From an uncultured Porphyromonas sp. (GTDB taxonomy: Bacteria; Bacteroidota; Bacteroidia; Bacteroidales; Porphyromonadaceae), in NCBI RefSeq assembly GCF_905372525.1, contig NZ_CAJPPN010000068.1, positions 1 through 6,514 of the forward strand: a stretch of 6,514 nucleotides of DNA, in the 5' to 3' direction. A program made the translations under genes and the position numbers. Below, in pieces: positions 6,031 to 6,514 of this stretch (within the stretch, counting starts at the first letter, position 1; every line of letters begins with the position of its first letter). The notes under the pieces were generated by a model. The model was not told the DNA's origin. It searched no databases and worked only from the letters and a program-made list of their open reading frames with translations.

Positions 6031-6048
6031 GCCTACCCCAAGCCACTA

Positions 6049-6074
6049 GTCCCCTCATCACCCAGAGGGGGGAC
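6049..6074 (+). other. G/C-rich hairpin in the rplQ 3' UTR
   Basis: CCCCTC (6051-6056) pairs with GAGGGG (6065-6070) around an 8-nt loop. GT (6049-6050) can pair with AC (6073-6074) if two G are bulged. No U-tract follows, so it is not a terminator by itself. It may protect the 3' end or simply be part of the hairpin-dense tail of the transcript. Confidence 0.45.
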
Positions 6075-6085
6075 ATGGCAGAAGC

Positions 6086-6136
6086 AAGAGAAGCGTCCAC
6101 ACCTCATCCCTGAGGTGTGGACGCTTCCTCTTTTCT
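6086..6136 (+). terminator. Intrinsic terminator of the rpsD-rpoA-rplQ (alpha) operon
   Basis: A perfect 16-bp inverted repeat (6091-6106 with 6111-6126) closes a TCCC tetraloop. With a single bulged C at 6127 the stem extends a further 5 bp (AAGAG 6086-6090 with CTCTT 6128-6132). The 3' side runs straight into CTCTTTTCT. A long GC-containing stem followed by a U-rich stretch just after the last operon gene fits Rho-independent termination on the + strand. The minus-strand side lacks a comparable U-run, so I do not call it bidirectional. Confidence 0.92.
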
Positions 6137-6165
6137 AGGGAGTGCCTCGGAGAGGGGCACTCCCT
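6137..6165 (+). other. Second perfect hairpin immediately after the terminator
   Basis: AGGGAGTGCC (6137-6146) pairs perfectly with GGCACTCCCT (6156-6165), and a G-U plus a C-G pair can extend it inward to a 5-nt loop. Only a weak pyrimidine stretch (GCCTCTTGTCT) follows, so it may be a back-up terminator or an RNA 3'-end stabiliser. Confidence 0.55.
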
Positions 6166-6185
6166 GCCTCTTGTCTGCTGGCTAC

Positions 6186-6219
6186 AGAGGCTGCCTCCTT
6201 TTTGTGGGGGGCGGCCTCT
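6186..6219 (+). other. Third long hairpin downstream of rplQ
   Basis: Positions 6186-6195 pair with 6210-6219 (AGAGGCTGCC with GGCGGCCTCT, one G-U pair). Three further pairs inward (6196-6198 with 6207-6209) give about 13 bp around a T-rich loop. The sequence after it (TATCTCCACG) is not a U-tract. No coding potential. Confidence 0.5.
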
Positions 6220-6235
6220 TATCTCCACGTACGCA

Positions 6236-6261
6236 CTATCCTCCCCGCTAGGGGGAGATAG
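6236..6261 (+). other. Fourth hairpin after the terminator region
   Basis: CTAT (6236-6239) and CTCCCC (6241-6246) pair with GGGGAG (6252-6257) and ATAG (6258-6261), with one bulged C at 6240 and a 5-nt loop GCTAG. No U-tract follows. It closes a run of five hairpins packed into about 215 nt. Confidence 0.45.
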
Positions 6262-6368
6262 ACGACGAGGGGATGGGGAATATTGCTACGGTGGGTGAGG
6301 AGAGAAGGAGATGCTTTGGGTTAGGGGGAAAGCCCTTTGCTCTATGTGTGGTGACTAGTCCTAGGGGC
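6262..6368. other. Purine-rich gene-free stretch before the tandem repeat
   Basis: This stretch is rich in G and A on the + strand, with several GGG-GGGGG runs (for example around 6268-6277 and 6324-6328). I see no tRNA, promoter or credible gene here. An open frame that begins at 6273 runs on through the 31-nt repeat array and resembles no family I know, so I do not call it. It may be the flank of the repeat element. Confidence 0.5.
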
Positions 6369-6514
6369 TCGGTGCAGTCGGTGCGATGGATGAGGGAGTT
6401 CAGAGCCTTCGGTGCGATGGATGAGGGAGTTCAGAGCCTTCGATGCGGTGAGTGTGGGGGCTGGGTGCCGTCGGTGCGGTGAGTGTGGGGGCTGGGTGCC
6501 GTCGGTGCGGTGAG
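6369..6514. repeat. Tandem repeat array, 31-nt period (minisatellite), continues past window
   Basis: Four full 31-nt units lie head to tail: 6378-6408, 6409-6439, 6440-6470 and 6471-6501, followed by 13 nt of a fifth (6502-6514) cut by the window. Each begins TCGGTGCG, except unit 3 (TCGATGCG). A 9-nt partial copy of the unit head (TCGGTGCAG) precedes unit 1 at 6369. Units 1 and 2 are identical. Units 3 and 4 differ from each other at one base, and from units 1-2 at about 10 of 31 positions. There are no spacers, so it is not CRISPR. As 31 is not a multiple of three, a protein repeat is unlikely. Slipped-strand variation in copy number is expected. Confidence 0.93.

Noticed and set aside
6273..6482. 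Open frame of 69 codons across the region downstream of the terminator
   Set aside because: Its second half runs through the 31-nt repeats, whose period is not a multiple of three, so no repeated peptide results. The product has no recognisable domain, and composition follows the G-rich repeat.
6369..6514. CRISPR array
   Set aside because: The 31-nt units abut directly with no unique spacers, and units vary in their bodies. This is a plain tandem repeat.

Overview
The window is a highly conserved bacterial housekeeping locus: the distal spc operon running into the alpha operon, entirely on the + strand. Order: 'rplO (L15, 3' end only) - secY - map - infA - rpmJ - rpsM - rpsK - rpsD - rpoA - rplQ, then a strong intrinsic terminator and a gene-free, repeat-bearing region. 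Several traits point to the Bacteroidota, most likely a Porphyromonas-like member of the Bacteroidales: map sits directly between secY and infA with no adk; L36 is the cysteine-poor (zinc-free) type; no gene has a clear Shine-Dalgarno sequence, and start codons instead lie in A/T-rich sequence; L17 has a Lys/Arg/Ala tail. The genus is inferred from protein resemblance and was not tested by a search.

Layout: 1-3606 is a tightly packed run of seven genes (spacers 6, 1, 16, 12, 39 and 11 nt). It supplies the translocon channel (SecY), the enzyme that trims initiator methionine (Map), an initiation factor (IF-1) and ribosomal proteins L15, L36, S13 and S11. 3607-3910 is an unusually long 304-nt spacer before rpsD, with a nested stem-loop, a very C-rich G-poor tract and a small UUCG-loop hairpin. 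3911-6030 holds rpsD (S4), rpoA (RNA polymerase alpha) and rplQ (L17), again closely spaced.

6031-6514 has no credible gene. It starts with five consecutive hairpins; the second is a textbook intrinsic terminator with a perfect 16-bp core stem. It ends in a tandem array with a 31-nt period that runs off the window edge. The array has two sequence subtypes arranged in order.

All the proteins are ordinary members of known families, and I see no new enzymatic or defence system. The parts most worth a second look are the two non-coding regions: the rpsK-rpsD spacer as a candidate control point for S4/RNA polymerase alpha/L17, and the hairpin cluster plus 31-nt minisatellite downstream of the operon.
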